Shown: piece by piece, positions 1 to 6,471 of the stretch
Numbering within the stretch: position 1 is the first letter of the stretch
Layout: each line of letters begins with the position of its first letter
Assembly: GCA_016763955.1 (NCBI GenBank)
Contig: JAESSU010000301.1
Coordinates: 1 to 12,305 of the forward strand
Reading direction: 5' to 3'
Length of the DNA stretch: 12,305 bases
From: Phycisphaeraceae bacterium
GTDB taxonomy: Bacteria; Planctomycetota; Phycisphaerae; Phycisphaerales; Phycisphaeraceae
The notes under the pieces: model-generated
Databases searched by the model: none
What the model saw: only the letters and a program-made list of their open reading frames with translations
What the model was told of the DNA's origin: nothing
Made by a program: the position numbers and the translations under genes

Positions 1-54
1 CCTGTGACAGATTAGGTCGCACACAATCAAATTTTTTTAAAATTTCTTGCAAGG

Positions 55-69
55 TGACACGCCCTGTCA
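55..69. repeat. Dyad upstream of the WYL regulator, candidate operator
   Basis: TGACA and TGTCA form a perfect 5-bp dyad around a 5-nt centre, just upstream of the candidate -35 box of the WYL regulator gene. A second short palindrome (CTGTGACAG, 2-10) carries the same TGACA/CTGT elements. Autoregulation by the downstream regulator is a guess based only on position. Confidence 0.25.
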
Positions 70-78
70 TGGGGTGTA

Positions 79-106
79 TTGTTATGGGCGTAAATATAGA
101 CATAAT
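79..106 (+). promoter_or_regulatory. Candidate sigma-70-type promoter for the WYL regulator
   Basis: TTGTTA (79-84) and CATAAT (101-106) are separated by 16 bp and lie about 70 bp before the start codon of the WYL regulator. The boxes match the sigma-70 consensus at four and five of six positions. The call rests on sequence similarity only. Confidence 0.35.
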
Positions 107-174
107 CAAGTCATGCCAGTTGAAACGGATCAGCGTGTGTGATCAATGACTGTTGCAATTAAAAGGGGGCTACT

Positions 175-1164
175 ATGGCTCGGGGTGATACGCTTTTTCG
201 TCAATGGAATCTCATCAAAGCTTTGCAGTCGCATCATTATGGACTTAGCCTAGAGGAACTTTCAGAAATACTTACTTGTAATAAGCGAACTGTTCAGCGC
301 GATCTTAAATTTCTCAAAAATACTTTCTCCATTGAGTGTGACAAACGCGATCTGGGACGTCAATTTTGGAAGCTTAAAGACAACGCAAGTGATAATGGTT
401 TGCAATTAACCATGACGGAGATGCTCTCGCTATTTCTGTCTCAGCAGTTACTCTTGCCCTTGGCTGGCACGCAGTTTGGTGATGGCTTGCAATCCACCTT
501 GGCAAAAATCCGAACGCAAATATCAGGCAAAGCGCTGAGCTATTTTAAAGACTTGGATGACTCCTTTTTTATCAAGAGCCTAGCGCGTACCGACTACTCC
601 GCACAGGACCAACAAATTCGTACAATCAACCTGGCAATGCTCGATCAAAAAGCAGTACGGATCACATACGCATCAGCAAGTATTGGCAAAGAAGTCACCA
701 GCGTTTTTCATCCCTATGGCATGGTTCTGTTACATGCATCGCTTTACTGTATTGGGATGTTGGTCTGTTATGACGATGTGCGGACACTTAAAGTTTCACG
801 CATTAAAAAAGTTCAGCTACTGGAACAAACTTTCGATAAGCCCGAAGGATTCACCTTGGCAAAGCATATGCAGTCTGCCTTTGGAGTCATCCGAACCGGT
901 AAAAAATATCTCATCAAAGCTCGTTTTACAGGATGGGCAAAGACCAATGTTCTGGAAATGATCTGGCATTCATCTCAAAAAATTGTGAAGCAAACCGACG
1001 ATTATGTCATCGTCACCTTCGAACTAGGCAGTACCGTCGAGTTTAAACGTTGGCTGCTGGGGTTTGGTCTTCATGCTTCAATCATCACCCCTAAAACACT
1101 GGTCGCTGAAGTGAAAAATGAATTGCAACAGGTCTTGGCGATGTATAACCCTCCTAAATCATGA
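175..1164 (+). CDS. WYL-domain transcriptional regulator (HTH_11 / WYL / WCX type)
   Basis: This is a 329-residue regulator of the YafY/PafC-like family, whose members bind DNA with an N-terminal winged helix-turn-helix and sense a ligand, often a nucleotide or nucleic acid, through a WYL domain. The helix-turn-helix covers roughly residues 8-50 (LSLEELSEILTCNKRTVQRD). The WYL domain covers about 147-213, with the typical HPYG and D-VRTLKVSRI segments, and a C-terminal WCX-like region lies at about 245-322. The W-Y-L signature itself has drifted to L-Y-C (residues 190-192, ASLYCIG). A strong Shine-Dalgarno run (AAAGGGGG, 162-169) sits just before the ATG and fixes the start. The stop codon overlaps the convergent AraC gene. 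No operon partner is visible and the first 174 bases hold no other gene, so its target is unknown; it may regulate itself or genes left of the window. Confidence 0.9.
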   Translation: MARGDTLFRQWNLIKALQSHHYGLSLEELSEILTCNKRTVQRDLKFLKNTFSIECDKRDLGRQFWKLKDNASDNGLQLTMTEMLSLFLSQQLLLPLAGTQFGDGLQSTLAKIRTQISGKALSYFKDLDDSFFIKSLARTDYSAQDQQIRTINLAMLDQKAVRITYASASIGKEVTSVFHPYGMVLLHASLYCIGMLVCYDDVRTLKVSRIKKVQLLEQTFDKPEGFTLAKHMQSAFGVIRTGKKYLIKARFTGWAKTNVLEMIWHSSQKIVKQTDDYVIVTFELGSTVEFKRWLLGFGLHASIITPKTLVAEVKNELQQVLAMYNPPKS

Positions 1165-2235
1165 CCTTGCTGATCGATTGTGGCGGTGTCTTGCGGCATC
1201 GGGTGACTTGCGAAATGCCGCAGGACTAATGCCGTGATGCTGTTTGAATTGGCGGCTGAAAAAGTAGATATCTGCATAACCAAGCCGCAACGCGATCTGT
1301 GAGATGGGCAGGTTGCTGTCGAGTAACAAAAAATGGGCAGCTTGCATCCGGGTGTCGATGGCAAACTGTTGAGGTGAACGCCCCGTGTGCTGTTTGAACC
1401 GACGATACACATGCGCACGTGAACAATGAAGCTTTAGGCCAAGCTCATTCATGCTCAAGTGTTTGGCAGGATTGTCGAGAATTTCTTTGCAGAGTGTTTC
1501 GACATCATGGTCGTAGTTCCACCGACTTTCAGAGGGCTGTCTATGGGCATGCTGGTCTTCACGATTGATTTCCAAAACGGCAGCATATAGCCAAACGTCT
1601 ACAGTATGCCGCAACTCCGCTGGCCCGCGAAAGACTTCTAAAGCGCGATCCAATAGCGTTGCCAACGGACTAATCTCATGCATGGTTCGGTACAGAGGCA
1701 TGTGCGGGGGCAGGTTAGGCGAAATGACCTGACCTTGATCGTCCAAAAACGAAAAATGAACAAAGTAATGAGAGAAAGGTTGTGGCGAAGTGCGATGAAA
1801 ATTGTACGGCTGCCCACCACGCATGATCAGACATGTACCGGGTTGTAATGGATGAATGCCTTGAGGTGTTTGGACTTCACCATAGCCATCGACCAAATAC
1901 CATAGATCCAAATCAGGCCAGTTGATGGTATTGGTCTCCGTCAAAGTCCAGTCTTCAGGGCAACGCTGTTTGCCAATGTGATGAGTTTGTATGGGAATGA
2001 TGAGATGACCCTCGTTAATAGAACTCGTCCTGTTTGATGTACGAAGCCTTAACCCAGCAGGGCAAACGCATGCCCCCCTTGTCTTGGTGAGCCGGGCTGT
2101 GTCAGCCCGATTTGGACCCTCGGTCAACTGTAAAATCAGTGATACATTCGTCAATGAACTTGCCCCGGTTTCCCAGCTCTTCTGCGGCACGTTGGGTATA
2201 AGACACCAAATTATCTTCGGCACGGACAAAATCAT
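1159..2235 (-). CDS. AraC-family transcriptional regulator (cupin plus AraC HTH); start uncertain
   Basis: This minus-strand frame encodes an AraC/XylS regulator. The N-terminal half holds a cupin-like sensor domain (LWYLVDGYGEVQTPQG, then PGTCLIMRGG), which in this family usually binds a sugar or related small molecule. The C-terminal 100 residues carry the two helix-turn-helix motifs (LSMNELGLKLHCSRAHVYRRF and ISQIALRLGYADIYFFSRQF) and end in the standard HGISPAAFRK motif. The coordinates give the full open frame (358 codons), but the first 75 or so residues look non-coding and overlap a better small frame. Homology starts near base 2001, giving about 280 residues, the normal family length. 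No ATG, GTG or TTG lies there; a GAGG (2013-2010) precedes in-frame ATC and ATT codons at 2001 and 1998. The gene diverges from the Gfo/Idh oxidoreductase, its likely target, and overlaps the stop of the WYL gene by 6 bp. Confidence 0.85.
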   Translation of the reverse strand: MILSVPKIIWCLIPNVPQKSWETGASSLTNVSLILQLTEGPNRADTARLTKTRGACVCPAGLRLRTSNRTSSINEGHLIIPIQTHHIGKQRCPEDWTLTETNTINWPDLDLWYLVDGYGEVQTPQGIHPLQPGTCLIMRGGQPYNFHRTSPQPFSHYFVHFSFLDDQGQVISPNLPPHMPLYRTMHEISPLATLLDRALEVFRGPAELRHTVDVWLYAAVLEINREDQHAHRQPSESRWNYDHDVETLCKEILDNPAKHLSMNELGLKLHCSRAHVYRRFKQHTGRSPQQFAIDTRMQAAHFLLLDSNLPISQIALRLGYADIYFFSRQFKQHHGISPAAFRKSPDAARHRHNRSARS

Positions 2236-2260
2236 ATCCGATGGGGATGAAATTCACCAT
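2102..2260 (-). CDS. Putative 52-residue small protein
   Basis: A short frame on the minus strand runs from an ATG at 2260 to a TGA at 2104-2102. It starts MVNFIPIGYDFVRAED and ends near DFTVDRGSKSG, a balanced, soluble-looking composition with a helical middle (RAAEELGNRGKFIDECI) faintly like ribbon-helix-helix proteins. I do not recognise the family. An in-frame stop lies just upstream of the ATG, so this is not the tail of a longer gene. There is no Shine-Dalgarno sequence, but the candidate minus-strand promoter would start transcription almost at this ATG, so a leaderless start is possible. It overlaps the doubtful N-terminal extension of the AraC frame, so the two cannot both be right over this stretch. 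Alternatively it is chance open frame in the AraC 5' leader. Confidence 0.3.
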   Translation of the reverse strand: MVNFIPIGYDFVRAEDNLVSYTQRAAEELGNRGKFIDECITDFTVDRGSKSG

Positions 2261-2266
2261 GAAACA

Positions 2267-2296
2267 TTAATACAAAAAAGTAGATCGGTTTGTCCA
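2267..2296 (-). promoter_or_regulatory. Candidate promoter for the AraC gene (minus strand)
   Basis: Read on the minus strand, TGGACA (2296-2291) and TATTAA (2272-2267) are 18 bp apart and match the sigma-70 boxes at five and four of six positions. Transcription would begin near 2260, about 250 bases before the likely AraC coding start. Its -35 box lies 7 bp from the -35 box of the divergent oxidoreductase promoter. Confidence 0.35.
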
Positions 2297-2302
2297 TCGA
2301 CT
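2279..2302. promoter_or_regulatory. Dyad between the divergent promoters, candidate AraC operator
   Basis: AGTAGAT (2279-2285) and ATCGACT (2296-2302) form an inverted repeat with one mismatch around a 10-bp centre. It spans the -35 side of both divergent promoters, the usual place for a regulator of both genes. AraC proteins more often use direct repeats, so the assignment is tentative. Confidence 0.25.
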
Positions 2303-2303
2303 T

Positions 2304-2332
2304 TTTGCATAAAATGGGGAAAATGTTACATT
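2304..2332 (+). promoter_or_regulatory. Candidate promoter for the Gfo/Idh oxidoreductase
   Basis: TTTGCA (2304-2309) and TACATT (2327-2332) are exactly 17 bp apart, each with four of six matches to sigma-70 consensus. They lie about 40 bp upstream of the start codon, followed by AGGAA (2356-2360) 9 nt before the ATG. Confidence 0.35.
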
Positions 2333-2369
2333 CTTTCGCAAAATAGGTGTTAAACAGGAAATAGAAATA

Positions 2370-3449
2370 ATGAGTGATTCACCCAAAACCATCAAAATTG
2401 GCATTTCAGGTCTTGGCCGCAGTGGCCATGATATTCATGTTAAAGGTCTTGGCGATCTGACCGACCAGTTTAAGGTTGTCGCGGTCTTTGATCCGATTAC
2501 CCCGCGTGCGACTCAGACCGCTTCGGACACAGGGGCTCGTGTGATTGACTCGTTTGAAGCATTGATTGCAGATGACGAAGTTGAATTGATTGTCGCCGCG
2601 AGCATGAATGCGCATCATGCCCAGCAGGCCACCGCAGCACTAAAGGCTCACAAGCATGTGCTCTGTGAAAAACCATTTGGCCTAACCGTTGCAGATGTGG
2701 ACATGATGATCCAAGCCTCCAAAGAATCGGGCAAGGTTCTTCAGCCCTTTCAGCAACGCCGACAGGAAGTTGATTTTCAGAAGGTCAAAGAAATTTGCGA
2801 GTCAGGCATCCTCGGTGAAATCCAATTTGTCCGTATCTGCTGGCATGGATTTTACCGGCGTTGGGATTGGCAAACGGATCATAAAACCTCTGGCGGTGCA
2901 TTAAATAACAATGGCCCGCATCCTATCGACCATGCCATGATTCTTTTTGGTGATGAAAATCCCAACGTCTGGTGTGAAATGCGCAGCGTTCTTTGCAGTG
3001 GGGATGCAGAAGATTATCTAAAAGTCATACTCACTGGCAAGGGACGCCCAACCGTCGAAGTCGAGCTGCATTCCAATGTGGCTTACCCCCAAGACCGTTG
3101 GCTAATCTGTGGCAGCAAGGGTGGACTCAGAGGCACCGGTGACAAGCTCGATTGGAAGTCTGTGGATTTTTCCAAGATGCCCCCGCGTCCTTTGGAGCTT
3201 GAGCCGTTGGATGGGCGTGCTTATTGCGGTGAAGAGATTCAGTGGGTCGAAGATAGTTGGGCTAGTGATGGCGGCGGTGATGGCGGAGCGGGTGCAGCTC
3301 CTTCCACGGAGTACATCCAAATGCTTTACCGCAATTTGTTTGATGTGATTCGCAAGGGATCAGAGCAAAAAATCACGCCCCAGAGCGTGCGTTCTCGCAT
3401 TGGGGTGTTGGAAAAATGTCGCGTAGCCGCTGCTAATCTCAATGGATAA
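2370..3449 (+). CDS. Gfo/Idh/MocA-family NAD(P)-dependent oxidoreductase
   Basis: This 359-residue cytoplasmic dehydrogenase belongs to the family that oxidises or reduces sugars, inositols and related polyols with NAD(P). The Rossmann fold begins at residue 7, with the dinucleotide loop GISGLGRSGH at 11-20. The EKP motif that supplies the catalytic lysine is at 100-102 (LCEKPFGL). The substrate-domain segment GGALNNNGPHPIDHAM (175-190) contains the usual conserved Asp-His pair. Length is typical. A loop at about 293-305 is unusually rich in Gly and Asp (ASDGGGDGGAGAAP). The start is supported by AGGAA nine bases upstream. The gene diverges from the AraC regulator, which suggests sugar-induced control. 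The exact substrate cannot be read from the sequence. It appears monocistronic, as the next gene is a tRNA. Confidence 0.93.
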   Translation: MSDSPKTIKIGISGLGRSGHDIHVKGLGDLTDQFKVVAVFDPITPRATQTASDTGARVIDSFEALIADDEVELIVAASMNAHHAQQATAALKAHKHVLCEKPFGLTVADVDMMIQASKESGKVLQPFQQRRQEVDFQKVKEICESGILGEIQFVRICWHGFYRRWDWQTDHKTSGGALNNNGPHPIDHAMILFGDENPNVWCEMRSVLCSGDAEDYLKVILTGKGRPTVEVELHSNVAYPQDRWLICGSKGGLRGTGDKLDWKSVDFSKMPPRPLELEPLDGRAYCGEEIQWVEDSWASDGGGDGGAGAAPSTEYIQMLYRNLFDVIRKGSEQKITPQSVRSRIGVLEKCRVAAANLNG

Positions 3450-3473
3450 GTCGTAGTAAATCACAGTATAAAC

Positions 3474-3501
3474 TTGCAGCTGAACTATAGTTTTGTACAA
3501 T
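3474..3501 (+). promoter_or_regulatory. Candidate promoter for tRNA-Val
   Basis: TTGCAG (3474-3479) and TACAAT (3496-3501) are separated by 16 bp and match sigma-70 boxes at four and five of six positions. Transcription would start near 3508, about 80 bases before the mature tRNA, leaving a short 5' leader for RNase P. Confidence 0.4.
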
Positions 3502-3587
3502 ATTCTCCCTTGATCGAATCGTGTTGCGTTGGCCGTTATTGTCCAAGTTGTTTCACGCGTCATCGAGAAAATGAAATGCCTCCCAGA

Positions 3588-3661
3588 GGGCCGTTGGCGC
3601 AGTTGGCTAGCGCGCGTCGTTGACATCGACGAGGTCACAGGTTCAAGTCCTGTACGGCCCA
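3588..3661 (+). tRNA. tRNA-Val (anticodon GAC)
   Basis: A complete cloverleaf folds here. The acceptor stem pairs GGGCCGT (3588-3594) with ACGGCCC (3654-3660), with discriminator A at 3661. The D arm pairs GCGC (3597-3600) with GCGC (3610-3613). The anticodon stem pairs CGTCG with CGACG around the loop TTGACAT, which puts anticodon GAC at 3622-3624 (reads GUC/GUU valine codons). The T arm pairs ACAGG with CCTGT around TTCAAGT. The CCA tail is not encoded. The 3' end directly abuts a hairpin terminator. Confidence 0.97.
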
Positions 3662-3708
3662 TATATTAAAAAACCTCTCACTGGTTCAGTGAGAGGTTTT
3701 TTAATATA
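3662..3708. terminator. 22-bp perfect hairpin terminator after tRNA-Val (hairpin copy 1)
   Basis: Bases 3662-3683 and 3687-3708 are perfect reverse complements (22 bp) around the loop GTT. The stem core is CCTCTCACTG/CAGTGAGAGG flanked by A6 and T6 tracts, so it can end transcription in either direction. It starts at the base after the tRNA discriminator. Two near-identical hairpins recur at 5056-5102 and 6439-6471. Confidence 0.88.
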
Positions 3709-3731
3709 GGCATTATTAGCAGATTGTGATT

Positions 3732-3843
3732 GACTCTTGCCTTTGGTTTTTGGGGGGTGATTGGAGATTCAAATCACCAAAATAGACGATATATTCCAAG
3801 AATTGCGACGATAGTTACCCTAATCGCAAGATTTTCCCCTTGT
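3732..3843 (+). repeat. Conserved prepilin leader, copy 1
   Basis: This 112-base non-coding stretch matches 5126-5237 with four substitutions by my count and no gaps. It contains a dyad GGTGATT/AATCACC (3756-3762 and 3772-3778), a candidate promoter, and a second dyad TTGCGA/TCGCAA (3803-3808 and 3824-3829) that would form a hairpin at the very 5' end of the mRNA. Confidence 0.85.
3768..3795 (+). promoter_or_regulatory. Candidate promoter of prepilin gene 1
   Basis: TTCAAA (3768-3773) and TATATT (3790-3795) are 16 bp apart, with four and five of six matches to sigma-70 boxes. Both boxes are unchanged in the second copy. The predicted start near 3802 gives a 5' leader of about 145 bases beginning with the TTGCGA/TCGCAA hairpin. 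Confidence 0.4.
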
Positions 3844-3947
3844 CTGAGCAAGAGGACACGGGAATAATTAGATTATAGGAATATTAGGGCTGCTTCATTC
3901 AACATCTCGTCATCATGCAGCCAAATTCTAACAAAAAGGAAAATCTC

Positions 3948-4886
3948 ATGGAAAAGTCCGCCAACGTGCATCGGTTAGGGTTTACCCTGATCGAACTACT
4001 GGTCGTTATATCGATCATCGCGCTGCTCATCAGCATTCTGCTGCCCGCATTGGGAAAAGCCCGTCAGCGAGCACACGATGTGCAATGTCAGGTAACTATT
4101 CGTGGCCAAGCTCAAGCATTTACGAACTATGCTACCGATAATAAAAACTGGTTCCTCAATGGTCCGATACCCGGATCCAACCAGCCCGCTGCTTCGTTAG
4201 TCAAAGACGGCCGGGCTTGGGCTGGGACCACACGAAGTGCAGTCATGGAAAGAAGCGGCTGGTTTAAATTATGGAGGACCACTGTCGTCACACAACGACT
4301 TTACTTAGGTAGCGGCCTTCTGTATCGCAAGGGCTATATCAAAGACCTTCGGGGGTTTATCTGCCCGTCTAGAAAAGACTTGGCATACAAATCCACAATC
4401 GTTAACACGCCTACCAAAATGGATATGAACCTTGTTAAAACTGGGGCACTTACGGTTCAGTCCGAGCCCGTTTTTAGCTCTTACATGTACAACACCTATC
4501 TGCATGGGCAGGTTTCTAGCGGTGCTACACTGGGCTTAGGTGGCGCAGCGATGCAAGAAAGCTATCGACTGGGCGATCGTCCTGGCCGAGCTTTTATTGC
4601 GGATTATTGGCTGGCTAGAGGGGGTACATGGAAGGATGGGGCTTATGATCTAAACATGGTCGCCCACGACGCTGGCAGAACAAAAAAATATACCGCTCCT
4701 TGGAATCCTGCTCACACATCCACCAATACGGGGGGCGTGAATGTGGCCTTCGAAGATGGTCATGTTCAGTATGCGGGGCCTGAACGCTACTTGTATATGA
4801 GAGGAACTGGCGGACATATACGTAATACATGGCGTTCCTTTAGCGTCGAACTGGGAGGTTATGACACGATCAATGATGAGCGATAA
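3948..4886 (+). CDS. Type II secretion / type IV pilin-like prepilin with DGHV C-terminal motif (copy 1)
   Basis: A 312-residue pseudopilin-like protein. Residues 1-11 are a short charged leader ending in Gly, followed by [28 protein letters not shown], the classic prepilin peptidase site (cut between G11 and F12, Glu at mature position 5) and hydrophobic helix. The rest is a large extracytoplasmic domain with conserved Cys47 and Cys139 (FICPSRKD). It ends with [17 protein letters not shown] (261-277), the motif of the planctomycete H-X9-DG prepilin group, with Asn260 where the His usually stands. The ATG at 3948 is chosen because AAGGAA lies a few bases upstream; an in-frame ATG at 3915 has no such signal but is also conserved in copy 2. 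Function is unknown beyond membrane or surface assembly. No other secretion or pilus genes are nearby. The paralogue follows directly. Confidence 0.9.
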   Translation: MEKSANVHRLGFTLIELLVVISIIALLISILLPALGKARQRAHDVQCQVTIRGQAQAFTNYATDNKNWFLNGPIPGSNQPAASLVKDGRAWAGTTRSAVMERSGWFKLWRTTVVTQRLYLGSGLLYRKGYIKDLRGFICPSRKDLAYKSTIVNTPTKMDMNLVKTGALTVQSEPVFSSYMYNTYLHGQVSSGATLGLGGAAMQESYRLGDRPGRAFIADYWLARGGTWKDGAYDLNMVAHDAGRTKKYTAPWNPAHTSTNTGGVNVAFEDGHVQYAGPERYLYMRGTGGHIRNTWRSFSVELGGYDTINDER

Positions 4887-4970
4887 TTCAGACCAGCCTC
4901 ATTCCAAATAATAATCTGGAGCATCTCCATCTAGCGGCAGCGTTTCAAAGCTGTGCTGCTCCCGAGGCAC

Positions 4971-5000
4971 GGTTTAGCGTTGCATTGGCATCTCAGCTTC
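4971..5000 (+). repeat. Degenerate extragenic palindrome in the 3' region of prepilin 1
   Basis: This stretch (GGTTTAGCG then GGCATCTCAGCTTC) is the counterpart of the clean palindrome at 6348-6376 in the second unit, but its dyad is weakened. It lies between the stop codon of prepilin 1 and hairpin 2. Confidence 0.5.
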
Positions 5001-5055
5001 TATTTAAAGCAAACGCTATGATTGAACTAGGAGTACGCTTCTAAAATACGATTTA

Positions 5056-5102
5056 TCTATAAAAAAACCTCTCACTGATTCAGTGAGAGGTTTTTTTGTA
5101 GA
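5056..5102. terminator. Hairpin terminator between the prepilin genes (hairpin copy 2)
   Basis: Bases 5056-5077 pair with 5081-5102 over 22 positions (one G-T pair) around the loop ATT, with A7/T7 tracts flanking the core CCTCTCACTG/CAGTGAGAGG. It should terminate prepilin 1 transcripts. It differs from copy 1 in the loop and base of the stem only. Confidence 0.88.
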
Positions 5103-5125
5103 TGCATTATTAACAGAATATTGTC

Positions 5126-5237
5126 GACTCTTGCCTTTGATTTTTGAGGAGTGATTGGAGATTCAAATCACCAAAATAGACGATATATTCCAAGAATTGC
5201 GACGATAGTTACCCAAATCGCAAGATTTTCCCCTTGT
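5126..5237 (+). repeat. Conserved prepilin leader, copy 2
   Basis: This is the partner of 3732-3843. The dyads GTGATT/AATCAC (5151-5156 and 5166-5171) and TTGCGA/TCGCAA (5197-5202 and 5218-5223) are kept. Sequence just downstream (5238-5275) is more diverged before similarity returns about 60 bases before the start codon. Confidence 0.85.
5162..5189 (+). promoter_or_regulatory. Candidate promoter of prepilin gene 2
   Basis: TTCAAA (5162-5167) and TATATT (5184-5189) with a 16-bp spacer are identical to the candidate promoter of prepilin 1, so both genes probably share one control mode. Because hairpin 2 separates the genes, each is likely transcribed on its own. Confidence 0.4.
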
Positions 5238-5340
5238 TGCGGTGTGAGATTGTTGAAACAATAGATTATGGAGAATATTGGGCTGTTTCATTCAACATCT
5301 CGTCATCATGCAGCCAAATTCTAACAAAGAGGAAGATCTC

Positions 5341-6312
5341 ATGAAAAAGTCCGCCAACGTGCATCGGTTAGGGTTTACCCTGATCGAACTTCTGGTCGTT
5401 ATATCGATCATCGCGTTACTCATTGGCATCCTGCTGCCGGCATTGGGTAAAGCCCGTCAGAAAGCCCGCGATGTGCAATGCCAAGTGACCACCCGTGGTC
5501 AGGCTCAAGCGTTTACCATTTATGCTACGGATAATAAAAACTGGTTCCTTAACGGCCCGACGACTCTAGGTAATTTTTCAGACGGTCGAGCTTATGGCGG
5601 TGGCGGATCAAGACATGGTCAGTTGGAAACAACCTCCAGTTTTAAGCAATGGAAGACTGGAAACTATCCCGACCCCAAGAAACGACTTTACATGGGGGGT
5701 GGGCTTCTGTATCTGATGGGCTATATCAGCGACCCTCGTGGTTTTATTTGCCCATCTCGAAAAGATTTGGCATACAAGTTTAAAGCTGCCAATGGCTCTG
5801 GGGCAGTTAGGCATATGGACCTCATTACAGATGGGCCACTTGAAGCAAAAAGCGAAAGCGTTTTTAGCTCTTATATGTATAATATTTATCTGTATACTCA
5901 GGTTAATACTGTGGGTAAACTCAACACCTCTACGCCAGCCTCGCTACAGAGTTATCGTTTGGGTGATCATCCTGGCCGTGCTTTTATTGCTGATTATTGG
6001 ACAACTCGAGGTGGATTCGCTGCGGGTTGGGGGACAACAGCAGACCCTCCGAATCTAAACCTAGTGGCTCACGACGCGAACAGAACAAAAAGATATACCG
6101 GTTCGTTTACTATTCCTGCTGGCACTGGGGCTTCTACAGTTAAAACATCCACCAATACAGGGGGCGTGAATGTAGCCTTCGAAGATGGCCATGTTCAGTA
6201 TGCTGGCCCTGAACGCTACTTGTATAGAAGCGGGCATGGTGGTGATATACGTGAAACATGGCGTTCCTTTAGCATCGAACTGATGGGCTATGACACAAAA
6301 AATGATCAATAA
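5341..6312 (+). CDS. Type II secretion / type IV pilin-like prepilin with DGHV C-terminal motif (copy 2)
   Basis: A 323-residue paralogue of the preceding protein. The prepilin leader cut site (RLG then FTLIELLVV) and membrane helix are kept. I count six differences from copy 1 over the first 73 residues. Residues 74-115 and about 147-170 are largely different and include insertions, whereas [33 protein letters not shown] and the C-terminal [21 protein letters not shown] block are shared. Asn272 again replaces the His of the H-X9-DG motif. The start at 5341 follows a purine-rich GAGGAAGA; an upstream in-frame ATG at 5308 matches the 3915 alternative in copy 1. It sits in the second unit of the tandem duplication and is closed by hairpin 3. 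The pattern suggests a duplicated surface or pseudopilin subunit whose exposed region has diversified; the actual partner apparatus is not in this window. Confidence 0.9.
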   Translation: MKKSANVHRLGFTLIELLVVISIIALLIGILLPALGKARQKARDVQCQVTTRGQAQAFTIYATDNKNWFLNGPTTLGNFSDGRAYGGGGSRHGQLETTSSFKQWKTGNYPDPKKRLYMGGGLLYLMGYISDPRGFICPSRKDLAYKFKAANGSGAVRHMDLITDGPLEAKSESVFSSYMYNIYLYTQVNTVGKLNTSTPASLQSYRLGDHPGRAFIADYWTTRGGFAAGWGTTADPPNLNLVAHDANRTKRYTGSFTIPAGTGASTVKTSTNTGGVNVAFEDGHVQYAGPERYLYRSGHGGDIRETWRSFSIELMGYDTKNDQ

Positions 6313-6347
6313 TCATTCAGACTAAAGCTGCGGAACTCTTTGGACAC

Positions 6348-6376
6348 GGTTCAGCGATGCGTTGCATCGCAGCTTC
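6348..6376 (+). repeat. Extragenic palindrome in the 3' region of prepilin 2
   Basis: GCGATGC (6354-6360) and GCATCGC (6364-6370) form a perfect 7-bp stem with loop GTT, followed by AGCTTCTTTT. A weak terminator role is possible. A closely similar palindrome lies inverted at 6609-6634, and a decayed one at 4971-5000. Confidence 0.6.
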
Positions 6377-6438
6377 TTTTCAAAGCAATTCGTTGCGTTT
6401 GAATTTGGAATGCTCTACTAAAAATGATTTAGATATAT

Positions 6439-6471
6439 AAAAACCTCTCACTGGTTCAGTGAGAGGTTTTT
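6439..6471. terminator. Hairpin terminator after prepilin 2 (hairpin copy 3)
   Basis: Bases 6439-6453 pair perfectly with 6457-6471 around the loop GTT, with A5 and T6 tracts. The core is identical to copies 1 and 2. The right flank is unrelated to the right flanks of the other two copies, so it marks the end of the tandem array. Confidence 0.88.

Noticed and set aside
2084..2353. 89-codon plus-strand frame in the AraC/Gfo gap
   Set aside because: It crosses the divergent promoter region, has no ribosome binding site and a composition unlike the neighbouring genes. It is better explained as a shadow of minus-strand sequence.
3360..3662. 100-codon minus-strand frame antisense to the oxidoreductase end and tRNA-Val
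   Set aside because: It starts inside the tRNA acceptor stem and its opening residues (GRTGLEPVTSS) are the well-known spurious translation of tRNA sequence often misannotated as protein.
3662..6471. CRISPR-like reading of the three hairpins
   Set aside because: The repeats are spaced about 1.39 kb apart and enclose genes, with no short spacers and no cas genes.
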